A stretch of 9,265 bases of DNA from Oscillospiraceae bacterium. Its GTDB lineage: Bacteria; Bacillota_A; Clostridia; Oscillospirales; Oscillospiraceae. How positions within the stretch are numbered: position 1 is the stretch's first letter; each line of letters starts with the position of its first letter. Under the pieces are notes generated by a model that saw only the letters and a program-made list of their open reading frames with translations, was not told where the DNA came from and searched no databases. The position numbers and the translations under genes are program-made. This document shows positions 1 to 5,704 of this stretch, one piece after another. The stretch is from positions 1 to 9,265 of the forward strand of contig JAILOS010000129.1 of NCBI GenBank assembly GCA_024690695.1, read 5' to 3'.

Positions 1-124
1 CACCATCAGGCGCAAGAACGCCTTTAACATATCCATAATTAATTGGATAATAAATATCCCTGTGTTTTGGATGAGAACTCCCAAGCGGTCTATCAACTGT
101 TACTGTAACAATATCTCCAATCAT
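1..124 (-). CDS. Inorganic pyrophosphatase-like protein (N-terminal part, runs off the window)
   Basis: The frame opens with ATG at 124 and stays open to the window edge, giving 41 residues. The residues run MIGDIVTVTVDRPLG, then an SHPKH segment and YYPINYGYV, ending in APDG. The PINYGYV stretch followed by a DG pair is what I recall from the start of soluble family I inorganic pyrophosphatases and the short pyrophosphatase-like proteins of Clostridia. Family I enzymes hydrolyse pyrophosphate to phosphate in the cytoplasm with Mg2+. The metal-binding acidic residues lie further on and are not visible, so activity cannot be judged. GGAG on the minus strand at 133-136 sits 8 bases before the ATG. 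The upstream regulator gene ends only 33 bases away on the same strand, so the two are probably co-transcribed. The DNA is AT-rich, unlike the block after 960. Confidence 0.72.
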   Translation of the reverse strand, partial: MIGDIVTVTVDRPLGSSHPKHRDIYYPINYGYVKGVLAPDG

Positions 125-157
125 TTATATAGCTCCGTAAACCCCGATTTGTCAGTA

Positions 158-598
158 TTATTCTTTCTTTCTATCCTCATTAGGCTCTGCCTGACTTAAA
201 TATGTCATCGATGCTGCCAGGCCGATAGCTATCAACACCCACCAGATAGCACCCTCGCAAAAGTCTTTGAAACCTCCTCCTACAATTCTGCTGATGGCAT
301 ACACCAGCAGAACAGCGATAACCAGGATAGCAGTTACTCCGATCAGCCTCTTGTTGTTATTAGCATCTTTTGCGTCTTTCCTTACTTTTTCCACCATTTT
401 CGAATCTCCTTTCACCAATTCATCCAAACTGATGCTGTAGAGATCGCTGAGACTTATTAAACTGACGATATCGGGCAACGACTTTCCATTTTCCCAATGG
501 GAAACGGTCACACGGGATACCATGATCTTCTCTGCAACTTGATCCTGTGTCATGCTGGCCTTCTGCCTTGCTTCTTTCAGTTTTTCCGAAATCATCAT
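158..598 (-). CDS. XRE-family (Cro/C1-type) regulator with two C-terminal membrane segments
   Basis: This is a 146-residue protein. Residues about 5-63 form a Cro/C1 helix-turn-helix: MTQDQVAEKI is the first helix and VSRVTVSHWENG the recognition helix with its conserved WENG end, followed by PDIVSLISLSDLY and SLDELV. A charged linker (about 65-83) leads to two hydrophobic segments, about 84-103 and 117-135, then a charged tail. The DNA-binding domain should therefore be tethered to the inner face of the membrane; similar one-protein regulators are common in Firmicutes, but their signals are mostly unknown. The start at 598 is favoured over the adjacent ATG at 595 because AAAGGAG (608-614, minus) lies 9 bases upstream. 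A near-consensus promoter lies about 190 bases upstream and contains a palindrome that the protein might bind (inference). The pyrophosphatase-like gene follows after 33 bases. The family call is firm; ligand and targets are unknown. Confidence 0.88.
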   Translation of the reverse strand: MMISEKLKEARQKASMTQDQVAEKIMVSRVTVSHWENGKSLPDIVSLISLSDLYSISLDELVKGDSKMVEKVRKDAKDANNNKRLIGVTAILVIAVLLVYAISRIVGGGFKDFCEGAIWWVLIAIGLAASMTYLSQAEPNEDRKKE

Positions 599-689
599 CT
601 TTACGATCTCCTTTGCATGGCTTTAGTTTATCCGAAAATGAACCCGCCTGTCTATCAAATGGTTTTTACAAACCTCTCAATCGCTGTAA

Positions 690-723
690 AAAAACCTTTA
701 CATCACCATTTTTCAAGGTTTTT
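690..723 (-). repeat. AT-rich inverted repeat in the regulator leader; possible weak terminator or attenuator
   Basis: Nine bases at 690-698 (AAAAACCTT) are the reverse complement of 715-723 (AAGGTTTTT), around a 16-base loop. Read on the minus strand, the second arm ends in seven T residues (694-688), as in an intrinsic terminator, but the stem has only two G-C pairs and would be weak. It lies between the promoter at 791-819 and the regulator start at 598, so it could attenuate that transcript. It could equally be chance in AT-rich DNA. Confidence 0.3.
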
Positions 724-790
724 CTTCATCATAACAGAGGGAGCCGGACGCCGGACCCGATCATCCGACAAACCGAGATTTGTTTTTATC

Positions 791-819
791 ATTATACCAT
801 TGTTGACCCGCGCGGTCAA
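791..819 (-). promoter_or_regulatory. Sigma-A promoter with extended -10 for the XRE regulator transcript
   Basis: On the minus strand TTGACC (819-814) is followed by a 17-base spacer and a perfect TATAAT (796-791). The -10 is preceded by TG plus one base, making an extended -10. Transcription would start near 784 and reach the regulator ATG at 598 after a leader of about 185 bases. No other minus-strand gene start lies between. It is one of the closest matches to consensus in the window. Confidence 0.75.
803..819. promoter_or_regulatory. Palindrome TTGACC-n5-GGTCAA over the -35 element, candidate operator
   Basis: The arms TTGACC (803-808) and GGTCAA (814-819) are exact reverse complements around CGCGC. 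The right arm is the -35 hexamer of the minus-strand promoter, so a dimeric protein bound here would block RNA polymerase. The obvious candidate is the XRE regulator acting on its own gene, but nothing in the sequence proves which protein binds. The similarity of an arm to the -35 consensus makes partial chance symmetry possible. Confidence 0.4.
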
Positions 820-837
820 TTACCCTGCTTTCAAAGA

Positions 838-870
838 GAAGGAGACACTTCCTTATGAAGTGCCTCCTTC
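838..870. repeat. Long hairpin-forming inverted repeat
   Basis: GAAGGAG (838-844) pairs with CTCCTTC (864-870) and CACTTC (846-851) with GAAGTG (857-862), around a five-base loop. The one opposing pair, 845 and 863, is A-C on plus-strand RNA but G-U on minus-strand RNA, so the stem is continuous only when read from the minus strand. The plus strand continues with a short T run at 881-885, after 10 other bases, too far for a standard terminator. It could be a degraded terminator from a lost gene, a leader structure, or a copy of a dispersed intergenic element. Confidence 0.55.
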
Positions 871-904
871 GCGGCGCATTCTTTTTCGTAGGCGGCAAGG
901 CTTG

Positions 905-929
905 TTCCGAGGCGTTCTCCGCCTCGGAA
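905..929. repeat. Perfect 10-bp GC-rich hairpin just before the cupin gene
   Basis: TTCCGAGGCG (905-914) and CGCCTCGGAA (920-929) are exact reverse complements around the loop TTCTC. The hairpin ends 20 bases before the cupin ribosome binding site. No U run follows on either strand, so it is a poor intrinsic terminator. A stable leader hairpin, a protein-binding site or an RNA-stabilising element are the remaining options; none can be chosen from sequence alone. Confidence 0.55.
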
Positions 930-961
930 TGGTTTACATAACACAAAAAGGAGGAACGGAC

Positions 962-1312
962 ATGATCCGCAGAAGCGAAGAAAAACAGACGGAGAGCAAA
1001 AAGATGTTCGGCGGGGCGGGCGAGGCCGTCATGAAAAAGATCCTCAACGGCGCGGACGAGATGTACGGCAAGGGCCGCGTGTTCAACCACGTTGCGCTTC
1101 GGCCCGGCTGTGAAATCGGCTGGCACGTGCATCAGGGCGACGGGGAGACCTACTACATCCTCAAGGGCCGCGGCCTGTACAACGACAACGGCGCCGAACT
1201 CGAGGTCGGCCCCGGCGACGTGACCTTTGTCGACAGCGGCGAGGGCCACGCGCTCCTGAACAACGGCGACGAGGACCTCGAGGCGATCGCGCTGATCCTG
1301 TACAAGGATTGA
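962..1312 (+). CDS. Small single-domain cupin protein
   Basis: A 116-residue protein. Cupin motif 1, G-x5-H-x-H-x4-E-x6-G, is met exactly by G49, H55, H57, E62 and G69. Motif 2, G-x5-P-x-G-x2-H-x3-N, is met by G85, G93, H96 and N100, with Asp91 where proline is usual. H55, H57, E62 and H96 are the standard metal ligands, so it should fold as a metal-binding beta barrel. Cupins of this size include isomerases, dioxygenases and sugar- or ligand-binding proteins, and the sequence does not say which. The start is ATG 962, with GGAGG at 950-954 seven bases upstream; the frame continues upstream but has no ribosome binding site there. There is no signal peptide, so it should be cytoplasmic. No terminator is seen between it and rnfC, so read-through into the Rnf operon is possible, though a functional link is not established. 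Confidence 0.88.
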   Translation: MIRRSEEKQTESKKMFGGAGEAVMKKILNGADEMYGKGRVFNHVALRPGCEIGWHVHQGDGETYYILKGRGLYNDNGAELEVGPGDVTFVDSGEGHALLNNGDEDLEAIALILYKD

Positions 1313-1373
1313 ACCCAAAACCCGCTTGTTACAAAGTTATCGAGCAAATCGACGAAAAATACGGTCGTTTCGG

Positions 1374-1403
1374 TAGACAATCCTCGCGCTTTTGTGATAC
1401 TAT
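1374..1403 (+). promoter_or_regulatory. Candidate promoter of the rnf operon (extended -10)
   Basis: TAGACA (1374-1379, one mismatch to TTGACA) is followed by an 18-base spacer and TACTAT (1398-1403). TG at 1395-1396 gives the extended -10 form TGaTACTAT. Transcription would begin near 1410, leaving a leader of about 24 bases that contains the rnfC ribosome binding site. The rest of 1313-1373 shows no clear operator. Confidence 0.6.
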
Positions 1404-1433
1404 GCAATCGTATTTGAATGCGAGGTGAAGTGC

Positions 1434-2789
1434 ATGATCCATACGTTCAAGGGCGGCGTGCATCCGAACTATATGAAGGCCCCGGAGATCCCGGTGACCG
1501 TTATAGCGCCGCCGCCTCAGGTCGTTATCCCCATGATCCAGCATATCGGCGCGCCGAACAAGCCCCTCGTCCAGAAGGGCGACTACGTGACGATGGGCCA
1601 GAAGATCGGAGAGAATCCGGCGCCGGTCTCCGCGCCGGTGCACGCGTCGGTCTCCGGCACGGTCGTCGCGGTCGAGCCGAGGCCCCACCCGCTGGGCGAC
1701 ATGATCCTGTCCGTCGTCATTGAAAACGACTATAAGGACACCCCCTGCACCGATCTGCAGCCTCTTTCGGAGGAGAAGCTGAAGGACTCCGACGCGATCC
1801 TCGAGCGCATCCGCGAGGCGGGCGTGGTCGGCATGGGCGGCGCGATGTTCCCGACGGCGTTCAAGATCCGCGGCGGCATCGGCAAGGTGGACAAGCTCAT
1901 CATCAACGGCGCCGAGTGCGAGCCCTATCTCAACGGCGACCATCTGACGATGCTGAATTTCCCCGAGCAGCTGCTCAAGGGCATCGAGCTCGTGCGCATT
2001 GCCAGCTGCGTGGACAAGGCCTACTACGGCATCGAGAAGAACAAGCAGGACGCGATCGACCTGCTCAATTCCCTCCATCCCGAGAAGTACGGCATCGAGA
2101 TCGTGCCCGAGGAGGTCAAGTATCCCCAGGGCGCGGAGAAAATGCAGGTCAACGCGGTCACCGGGCGCGAGGTCAAGCCGGGCGGCATCCCCTCCGGCGT
2201 GGGCTGCAACGTTGTCAGCACCCGCACCTGCTACGCGGTGTATCAGGCCTGCTATGAGGGCAAGCCCGTCATCGAGCGCATCGTCACCGTCGGCGGCAGC
2301 GCGATGAAGGCGCCCGTCAACGCGCTGACCCGCGTGGGCACGCCCTTCCGCTATCTGGCCGAGCAGTGCGGCGGCTTCGTCAAGACGCCGCGCAAGATCG
2401 TGCTCGGCGGCCCGATGATGGGCATCTGCGCCACGAATTTCGACGCGCCCAACATCAAGGGCACCGCGGGCGTCCTCTTCTTTACCGAGGAGGAGGACCG
2501 GCACGTGGACGAGCCGCACTGCATCCGCTGCGGCAAGTGCATCACGGTCTGCCCGATGAACCTGGAGCCTGTTTTCATGTACATGTACTACAGCAAGGGC
2601 GACTATGAAAACATGGCCAAATACCATATTACGGACTGCTTCGAGTGCGGCAGCTGCGCGTTCAACTGCCCGGCCCGCATGCCGCTGACCCACGCCTTCA
2701 AGACGGCCAAGCTGATGTTCCAGGCGAAGGCCGCCAAAGAAAAGGCGAAGGCGGAGGCCGAAGCGGCGGCAAAGGAGGCGAAGAAGTAA
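1434..2789 (+). CDS. rnfC: Rnf complex subunit RnfC (NADH/NAD+-reactive, FMN and two 4Fe-4S clusters)
   Basis: A 451-residue peripheral subunit on the cytoplasmic side that exchanges electrons with NAD(H). The N-terminal part (HTFKGGVHPNYMK, about 3-90) is the RnfC sandwich domain. The 51-kDa-like flavin/nucleotide domain shows the glycine-rich GVVGMGGAMFPTAFK (130-144) and INGAECEPY (157-165). An SLBB-like region follows. The C-terminal ferredoxin domain has two complete CxxCxxCxxxCP motifs, C363-C366-C369-C373 and C402-C405-C408-C412. The length suits clostridial RnfC and lacks the long alanine-rich extension of proteobacterial RsxC. The last 20 residues are a Lys/Ala/Glu-rich tail whose codons also carry the rnfD ribosome binding site. 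ATG 1434 is chosen because GAGGTGA (1422-1428) lies 5 bases upstream; an in-frame GTG at 1425 is inside that site. It is the first gene of the operon; its TAA overlaps the rnfD ATG by one base. Confidence 0.96.
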   Translation: MIHTFKGGVHPNYMKAPEIPVTVIAPPPQVVIPMIQHIGAPNKPLVQKGDYVTMGQKIGENPAPVSAPVHASVSGTVVAVEPRPHPLGDMILSVVIENDYKDTPCTDLQPLSEEKLKDSDAILERIREAGVVGMGGAMFPTAFKIRGGIGKVDKLIINGAECEPYLNGDHLTMLNFPEQLLKGIELVRIASCVDKAYYGIEKNKQDAIDLLNSLHPEKYGIEIVPEEVKYPQGAEKMQVNAVTGREVKPGGIPSGVGCNVVSTRTCYAVYQACYEGKPVIERIVTVGGSAMKAPVNALTRVGTPFRYLAEQCGGFVKTPRKIVLGGPMMGICATNFDAPNIKGTAGVLFFTEEEDRHVDEPHCIRCGKCITVCPMNLEPVFMYMYYSKGDYENMAKYHITDCFECGSCAFNCPARMPLTHAFKTAKLMFQAKAAKEKAKAEAEAAAKEAKK

Positions 2790-3829
2790 TGGCAGAAAAT
2801 GCGAAAGCTCCGCAGGAGCGCATTGTCCTGGACGTGGCGTACCAGCCGCAGGTCCGCACGAAGACCGACACCCGGCGCATCATGCTGGACGTGATCATCG
2901 CGCTGCTCCCCGCGGTTGCGGCGGCTGTGTGGCAGTTCGGCTTCGGCGTGCTGCTGGTCATCGGCGCCTCCGTCGGCTCCGCCGTCTTCTTCGAGTGGGG
3001 CTACCGCAAGCTCCTGAAGAAATCCGGCTCGATCGACGACCTCTCCGCCGCCGTCACCGGCCTTCTCCTCGCGCTGACGCTGCCGCCCACGGCGCCCTGG
3101 TGGCTGCCGGTCGTCGGCACGCTCTTCGCGATCGTCGTGGTCAAGCAGCTCTACGGCGGCATCGGCAAGAACTTCCTCAACCCCGCGCTCGCCGGCCGCG
3201 CTTTCCTGCTCGCGTCCTACGCGCTGCTGATGGGCCAGTACAGCGTGCCGAATTCCCTGGTCGGCGCGGTGGACGGCATCACAATGGCCACCCCACTGTC
3301 CTACCTCTACGGGGATACGCCGCTGCCGGTGTATCTCAGCTATGACAACCTCTTCCTCGGCATTACGCCCGGCGCGATCGGCGAGATCAGCACCGCGGCG
3401 CTGCTGATCGGCGGCCTGTATCTGATCGCCCGCCGCGTCATCTCCTGGCGCATCCCGGTGTCCTTTATCGGCACCGTCGCGCTGCTGACGCTGATCTTCG
3501 GCCGCAACGGCGATCACTTCGGCTTCATGCTGGGCAACCTCCTGTCCGGCGGCCTCTTCCTCGGCGCGATCTTCATGGCCACCGACTACGCCACCAGCCC
3601 CGTTACGCTCAAGGGCCAGCTGCTCTACGGCTTCGGCTGCGGCGCGCTGACGGTGCTGATCCGCTACTTCGGCGGCTTCCCCGAGGGCGTCAGCTACGCG
3701 ATCCTGATCATGAACCTCTGCGCCTGGGCCATTGACAAGGGCTTCCGGCGCTATCCCTTCGGCACGGATAAGGAAGCGATCCAGGCGGACAAGGCGGCCC
3801 GGAAGGCGAAAAAGGAGGCGGCGAAGTGA
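2789..3829 (+). CDS. rnfD: Rnf complex membrane subunit RnfD (covalent FMN)
   Basis: A 346-residue integral membrane subunit homologous to NqrB, with many hydrophobic segments from residue 32 onward (for example LDVIIALLPAVAAAVW, 33-48). It is thought to carry electrons in the membrane and to take part in ion translocation. The motif D162-G-I-T165-M-A-T168-P-L fits the consensus at which ApbE links FMN to threonine through phosphate, so T168 is the predicted attachment site; Met166 stands where glycine or serine is more usual. NFLNPALAGRAFL (128-140) and FMATDYATSPVT (262-273) are family hallmarks. The ATG overlaps the rnfC TAA (TAATG), with AAAGGAGG (2771-2778) 10 bases upstream inside rnfC. 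It ends in a Lys/Ala-rich tail and its TGA overlaps the rnfG GTG by four bases, pointing to translational coupling on both sides. Confidence 0.95.
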   Translation: MAENAKAPQERIVLDVAYQPQVRTKTDTRRIMLDVIIALLPAVAAAVWQFGFGVLLVIGASVGSAVFFEWGYRKLLKKSGSIDDLSAAVTGLLLALTLPPTAPWWLPVVGTLFAIVVVKQLYGGIGKNFLNPALAGRAFLLASYALLMGQYSVPNSLVGAVDGITMATPLSYLYGDTPLPVYLSYDNLFLGITPGAIGEISTAALLIGGLYLIARRVISWRIPVSFIGTVALLTLIFGRNGDHFGFMLGNLLSGGLFLGAIFMATDYATSPVTLKGQLLYGFGCGALTVLIRYFGGFPEGVSYAILIMNLCAWAIDKGFRRYPFGTDKEAIQADKAARKAKKEAAK

Positions 3830-4395
3830 AACAGATCATCAAACTGACGCTGATCCTCTTCCTGATCTGCGCGGTCGTCGCCGGCGTGCTCGGCGTCATC
3901 AACGAGCTGACCTGGCAGCGCATCGAGATGCTGGAGAAGGAAAAAACCGCCAAAGCCTACGGGAAGGTCCTCGCGGCCGAGGGCTACGAGGAAGTGGACT
4001 TCGCCGCGAAGGGCGTGGAGAAGGTCGTCGAGAAGGTCACGGTCGACAAGATCTCCAAAGCCGTCGGCGCCGAGGGCTACGTCGTCGAGCTCACCTTCTC
4101 CGGCGCGCAGGGCAACATCACGCTGGCCGTCGGCGTCGGCGCGGATTACCGCTGCACCGGCATTTCCGTCATCAAGCACTCCGAGACCTCGGGCCTCGGC
4201 GCCGTGGCGGCGAGCGATTCGGAAAAGGGTGTGGCGTTCCGCGAGCAGTTTATCGGCGAGGACGCGGGCATCGCCCTGAAGAAGGCGGGCGGCCGTATCG
4301 ACGCGCTGTCGGGCGCGACGATCACCTCCCGCAGCGTTACGCATGCGACCTCGGTCGCGATCCGCGCGGTCATGGCGCTGGATCAGGCGGCATAA
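3826..4395 (+). CDS. rnfG: Rnf complex subunit RnfG (covalent FMN, membrane-anchored)
   Basis: A 189-residue subunit homologous to NqrC. A single N-terminal membrane segment (about 5-26) anchors a soluble FMN-binding domain on the outer face of the membrane. The flavinylation motif D159-A-L-S162-G-A-T165-I-T is complete, so T165 is the predicted covalent FMN site. ETSGLGA (120-126) is another family hallmark. It starts at GTG 3826, which overlaps the rnfD stop in GTGA; GGAGG at 3814-3818 lies 7 bases upstream, and no ATG fits the N-terminal membrane anchor better. The TAA stop is itself part of the ribosome binding site of rnfE (TAAGGAGG, 4393-4400). Maturation needs an ApbE flavin transferase, which is not encoded here. 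Confidence 0.95.
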   Translation: MKQIIKLTLILFLICAVVAGVLGVINELTWQRIEMLEKEKTAKAYGKVLAAEGYEEVDFAAKGVEKVVEKVTVDKISKAVGAEGYVVELTFSGAQGNITLAVGVGADYRCTGISVIKHSETSGLGAVAASDSEKGVAFREQFIGEDAGIALKKAGGRIDALSGATITSRSVTHATSVAIRAVMALDQAA

Positions 4396-4408
4396 GGAGG
4401 CTGGAACG

Positions 4409-5098
4409 ATGAATATCAGAAAACAGTTCAAAGAGGGCCTCATCACCAACAACCCCGTCACCGTCCAGCTCATCGGCATGTGCGCCACGATGGCGATCAC
4501 GACGACGCTGTTCAACGGCGTCGGCATGGGCCTGTCGGTGCTGGTCATCCTCACCTGCTGCAACGTGGTCGTCTCCGCGCTGCGCAGGATCATCCCCAAC
4601 GAGATCCGTCTGGCGATCTTCGTCGTCATCATCGCCGGCTTCGTCACGATCGTCGATCTGCTGCTGCAGGCCTTCATCCCGGCGCTGAGCGAGTCGCTGG
4701 GCGTGTTTATCCCGCTGATCGTCGTCAACTGCATCATCATCGGCCGGGCCGAGGCCTTCTGCCAGAAGAACACCGTGGCGGCCTCGTTCTTCGACGGGGT
4801 CTTCCAGGGCCTGGGCTACACCTGCGTGCTGATCGTCATGTGCGTCGTGCGCGAGCTGCTGGGCAGCGGACGCTTCGGCGGCGGCCTGATCGACATAACG
4901 AACGGCTTCCGCTTCACGCTCGACGGCAGCGGCGCCGGCATCCAGCTCTTCCCGAGCGACTACGGCGCCTCGATCCTGAACCTGCCCTTCGGCGGCTTCC
5001 TGACCCTGGGGACGATCATCGCCGTGATGCAGTATTTCCTCAAAAAACCGAAAAAACAGCCGGATGAGAAAGAAAAGAAGGAGGGTGAAGAAGCATGA
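4409..5098 (+). CDS. rnfE: Rnf complex membrane subunit RnfE
   Basis: A 229-residue integral membrane protein of the RnfA/RnfE-NqrD/NqrE family. About six hydrophobic segments fit the family topology. C25 (LIGMC) and C108 (IVVNC) occupy the positions where, in the Nqr and Rnf structures, RnfA and RnfE together hold a membrane-embedded 2Fe-2S cluster that moves electrons across the membrane. NNPVTVQLIG near the start and GRAEAFCQKN (112-121) are conserved family stretches. The C-terminal 18 residues (from about 212) are a Lys/Glu-rich cytoplasmic tail. ATG 4409 follows TAAGGAGG by 8 bases. An open frame extends further upstream inside rnfG but has no ribosome binding site. The end overlaps rnfA by four bases (ATGA). 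Confidence 0.95.
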   Translation: MNIRKQFKEGLITNNPVTVQLIGMCATMAITTTLFNGVGMGLSVLVILTCCNVVVSALRRIIPNEIRLAIFVVIIAGFVTIVDLLLQAFIPALSESLGVFIPLIVVNCIIIGRAEAFCQKNTVAASFFDGVFQGLGYTCVLIVMCVVRELLGSGRFGGGLIDITNGFRFTLDGSGAGIQLFPSDYGASILNLPFGGFLTLGTIIAVMQYFLKKPKKQPDEKEKKEGEEA

Positions 5099-5691
5099 GC
5101 GCACAGCTTACCAGCATTCTTTCGATCTCCCTCGGCGCGATCCTGATCAACAACTTCATCTTCTCGCAGTTTCTCGGCTGCTGCCCCTTCCTGGGCTGCT
5201 CCAGCAAGGTCGAGACGGCGACGGGCATGGGCCTCGCGGTCGTGTTCGTGATGGGTCTCGCCTCGGCGATCTGCTACGTGGTCAACACCTTCATTCTCGT
5301 TCCGCTGGGGCTGAAGTTCCTGCAGACGCTGGCCTTCATCCTGGTCATCGCGGCGCTGGTCCAGTTCGTGGAGATGTTCCTCAAAAAGAGCATCCCCGGC
5401 CTCTACTCCGCGCTCGGCATCTACCTGCCGCTGATCACCACCAACTGCGCGGTGCTCGGCGTCGTGCTGCTGAACGTGCAGAACAACTACAACTTCATCG
5501 AGTCCGTGGTCTACGGCATCACCGGCGGCCTCGGCTTCATGCTGGCGATCGTCCTGTTCGCCAGCGTGCGCGAGCGCATCGACTTCTCGGATTACCCCAA
5601 GTGCTTCGAGGGCTTCCCGATCTGCCTCGTCTCCGCCGGCCTGCTGGCGCTCGCCTTCATGGGCTTCAGCGGCATGCAGATCTTCGGATAA
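5095..5691 (+). CDS. rnfA: Rnf complex membrane subunit RnfA
   Basis: A 198-residue integral membrane partner of RnfE with about six hydrophobic segments. By alignment from memory with E. coli RsxA, C30 (in FLGCCPFLG) and C118 (in PLITTNCAVLG) match the two conserved cysteines that share the 2Fe-2S cluster with RnfE. SQFLGCCPFLG, LAFILVIAALVQFVEM and LAFMGFSGM are near-identical in the family, so the call is firm. Extra cysteines at 29 and 35 flank the ligand. The ATG overlaps the rnfE TGA; GGAGG at 5080-5084 is 10 bases upstream. The stop is again fused to the next ribosome binding site (TAAGGAGG, 5689-5696), with the same 8-base spacing to rnfB as at the rnfG-rnfE junction. Confidence 0.96.
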   Translation: MSAQLTSILSISLGAILINNFIFSQFLGCCPFLGCSSKVETATGMGLAVVFVMGLASAICYVVNTFILVPLGLKFLQTLAFILVIAALVQFVEMFLKKSIPGLYSALGIYLPLITTNCAVLGVVLLNVQNNYNFIESVVYGITGGLGFMLAIVLFASVRERIDFSDYPKCFEGFPICLVSAGLLALAFMGFSGMQIFG

Positions 5692-5704
5692 GGAGGAGAG
5701 CGAC

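Larger units (their letters stand above)
599..961. other. 363-base intergenic region between divergent genes
   Basis: No convincing coding frame was found here. The open frames that cross it lack a ribosome binding site and resemble no protein I know. Going from left to right it holds a weak AT-rich inverted repeat (690-723), a strong minus-strand promoter with a palindrome (791-819), a 14-position hairpin (838-870) and a 10-bp GC-rich hairpin (905-929), then the cupin ribosome binding site (950-954). I could not find a good plus-strand promoter for the cupin: TTGACC at 803-808 is followed 17 bases later only by TGCTTT. Composition changes from AT-rich to GC-rich across the region. Confidence 0.7.

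Noticed and set aside
803..831. Plus-strand promoter for the cupin gene starting from TTGACC
   Set aside because: Only TGCTTT is found at the -10 position. The match is far weaker than the minus-strand promoter using the same palindrome, so I left the cupin promoter unassigned.
497..961. Upstream extension of the cupin frame
   Set aside because: The frame happens to be open but overlaps the antisense regulator gene and the hairpins, and has no cupin-like residues or ribosome binding site before ATG 962.
1326..1350. Rex-like redox operator before rnfC (TTGTTA followed by a later GCAA)
   Set aside because: The two halves do not form the expected inverted repeat with correct spacing. One half-site in AT-containing DNA is not evidence.
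1425..1433. GTG at 1425 as the rnfC start
   Set aside because: It lies inside the GAGGTGA ribosome binding site that serves the ATG at 1434 and has no site of its own.
1329..2693. A 454-codon open frame on the minus strand opposite rnfC
   Set aside because: It is antisense to rnfC, has a low-complexity Ala/Arg/Asp/His composition and no recognisable domain or ribosome binding site.
2603..3517. A 304-codon minus-strand open frame across the rnfC-rnfD junction
   Set aside because: It is the complement of two well-conserved genes and is explained by high GC at third codon positions.
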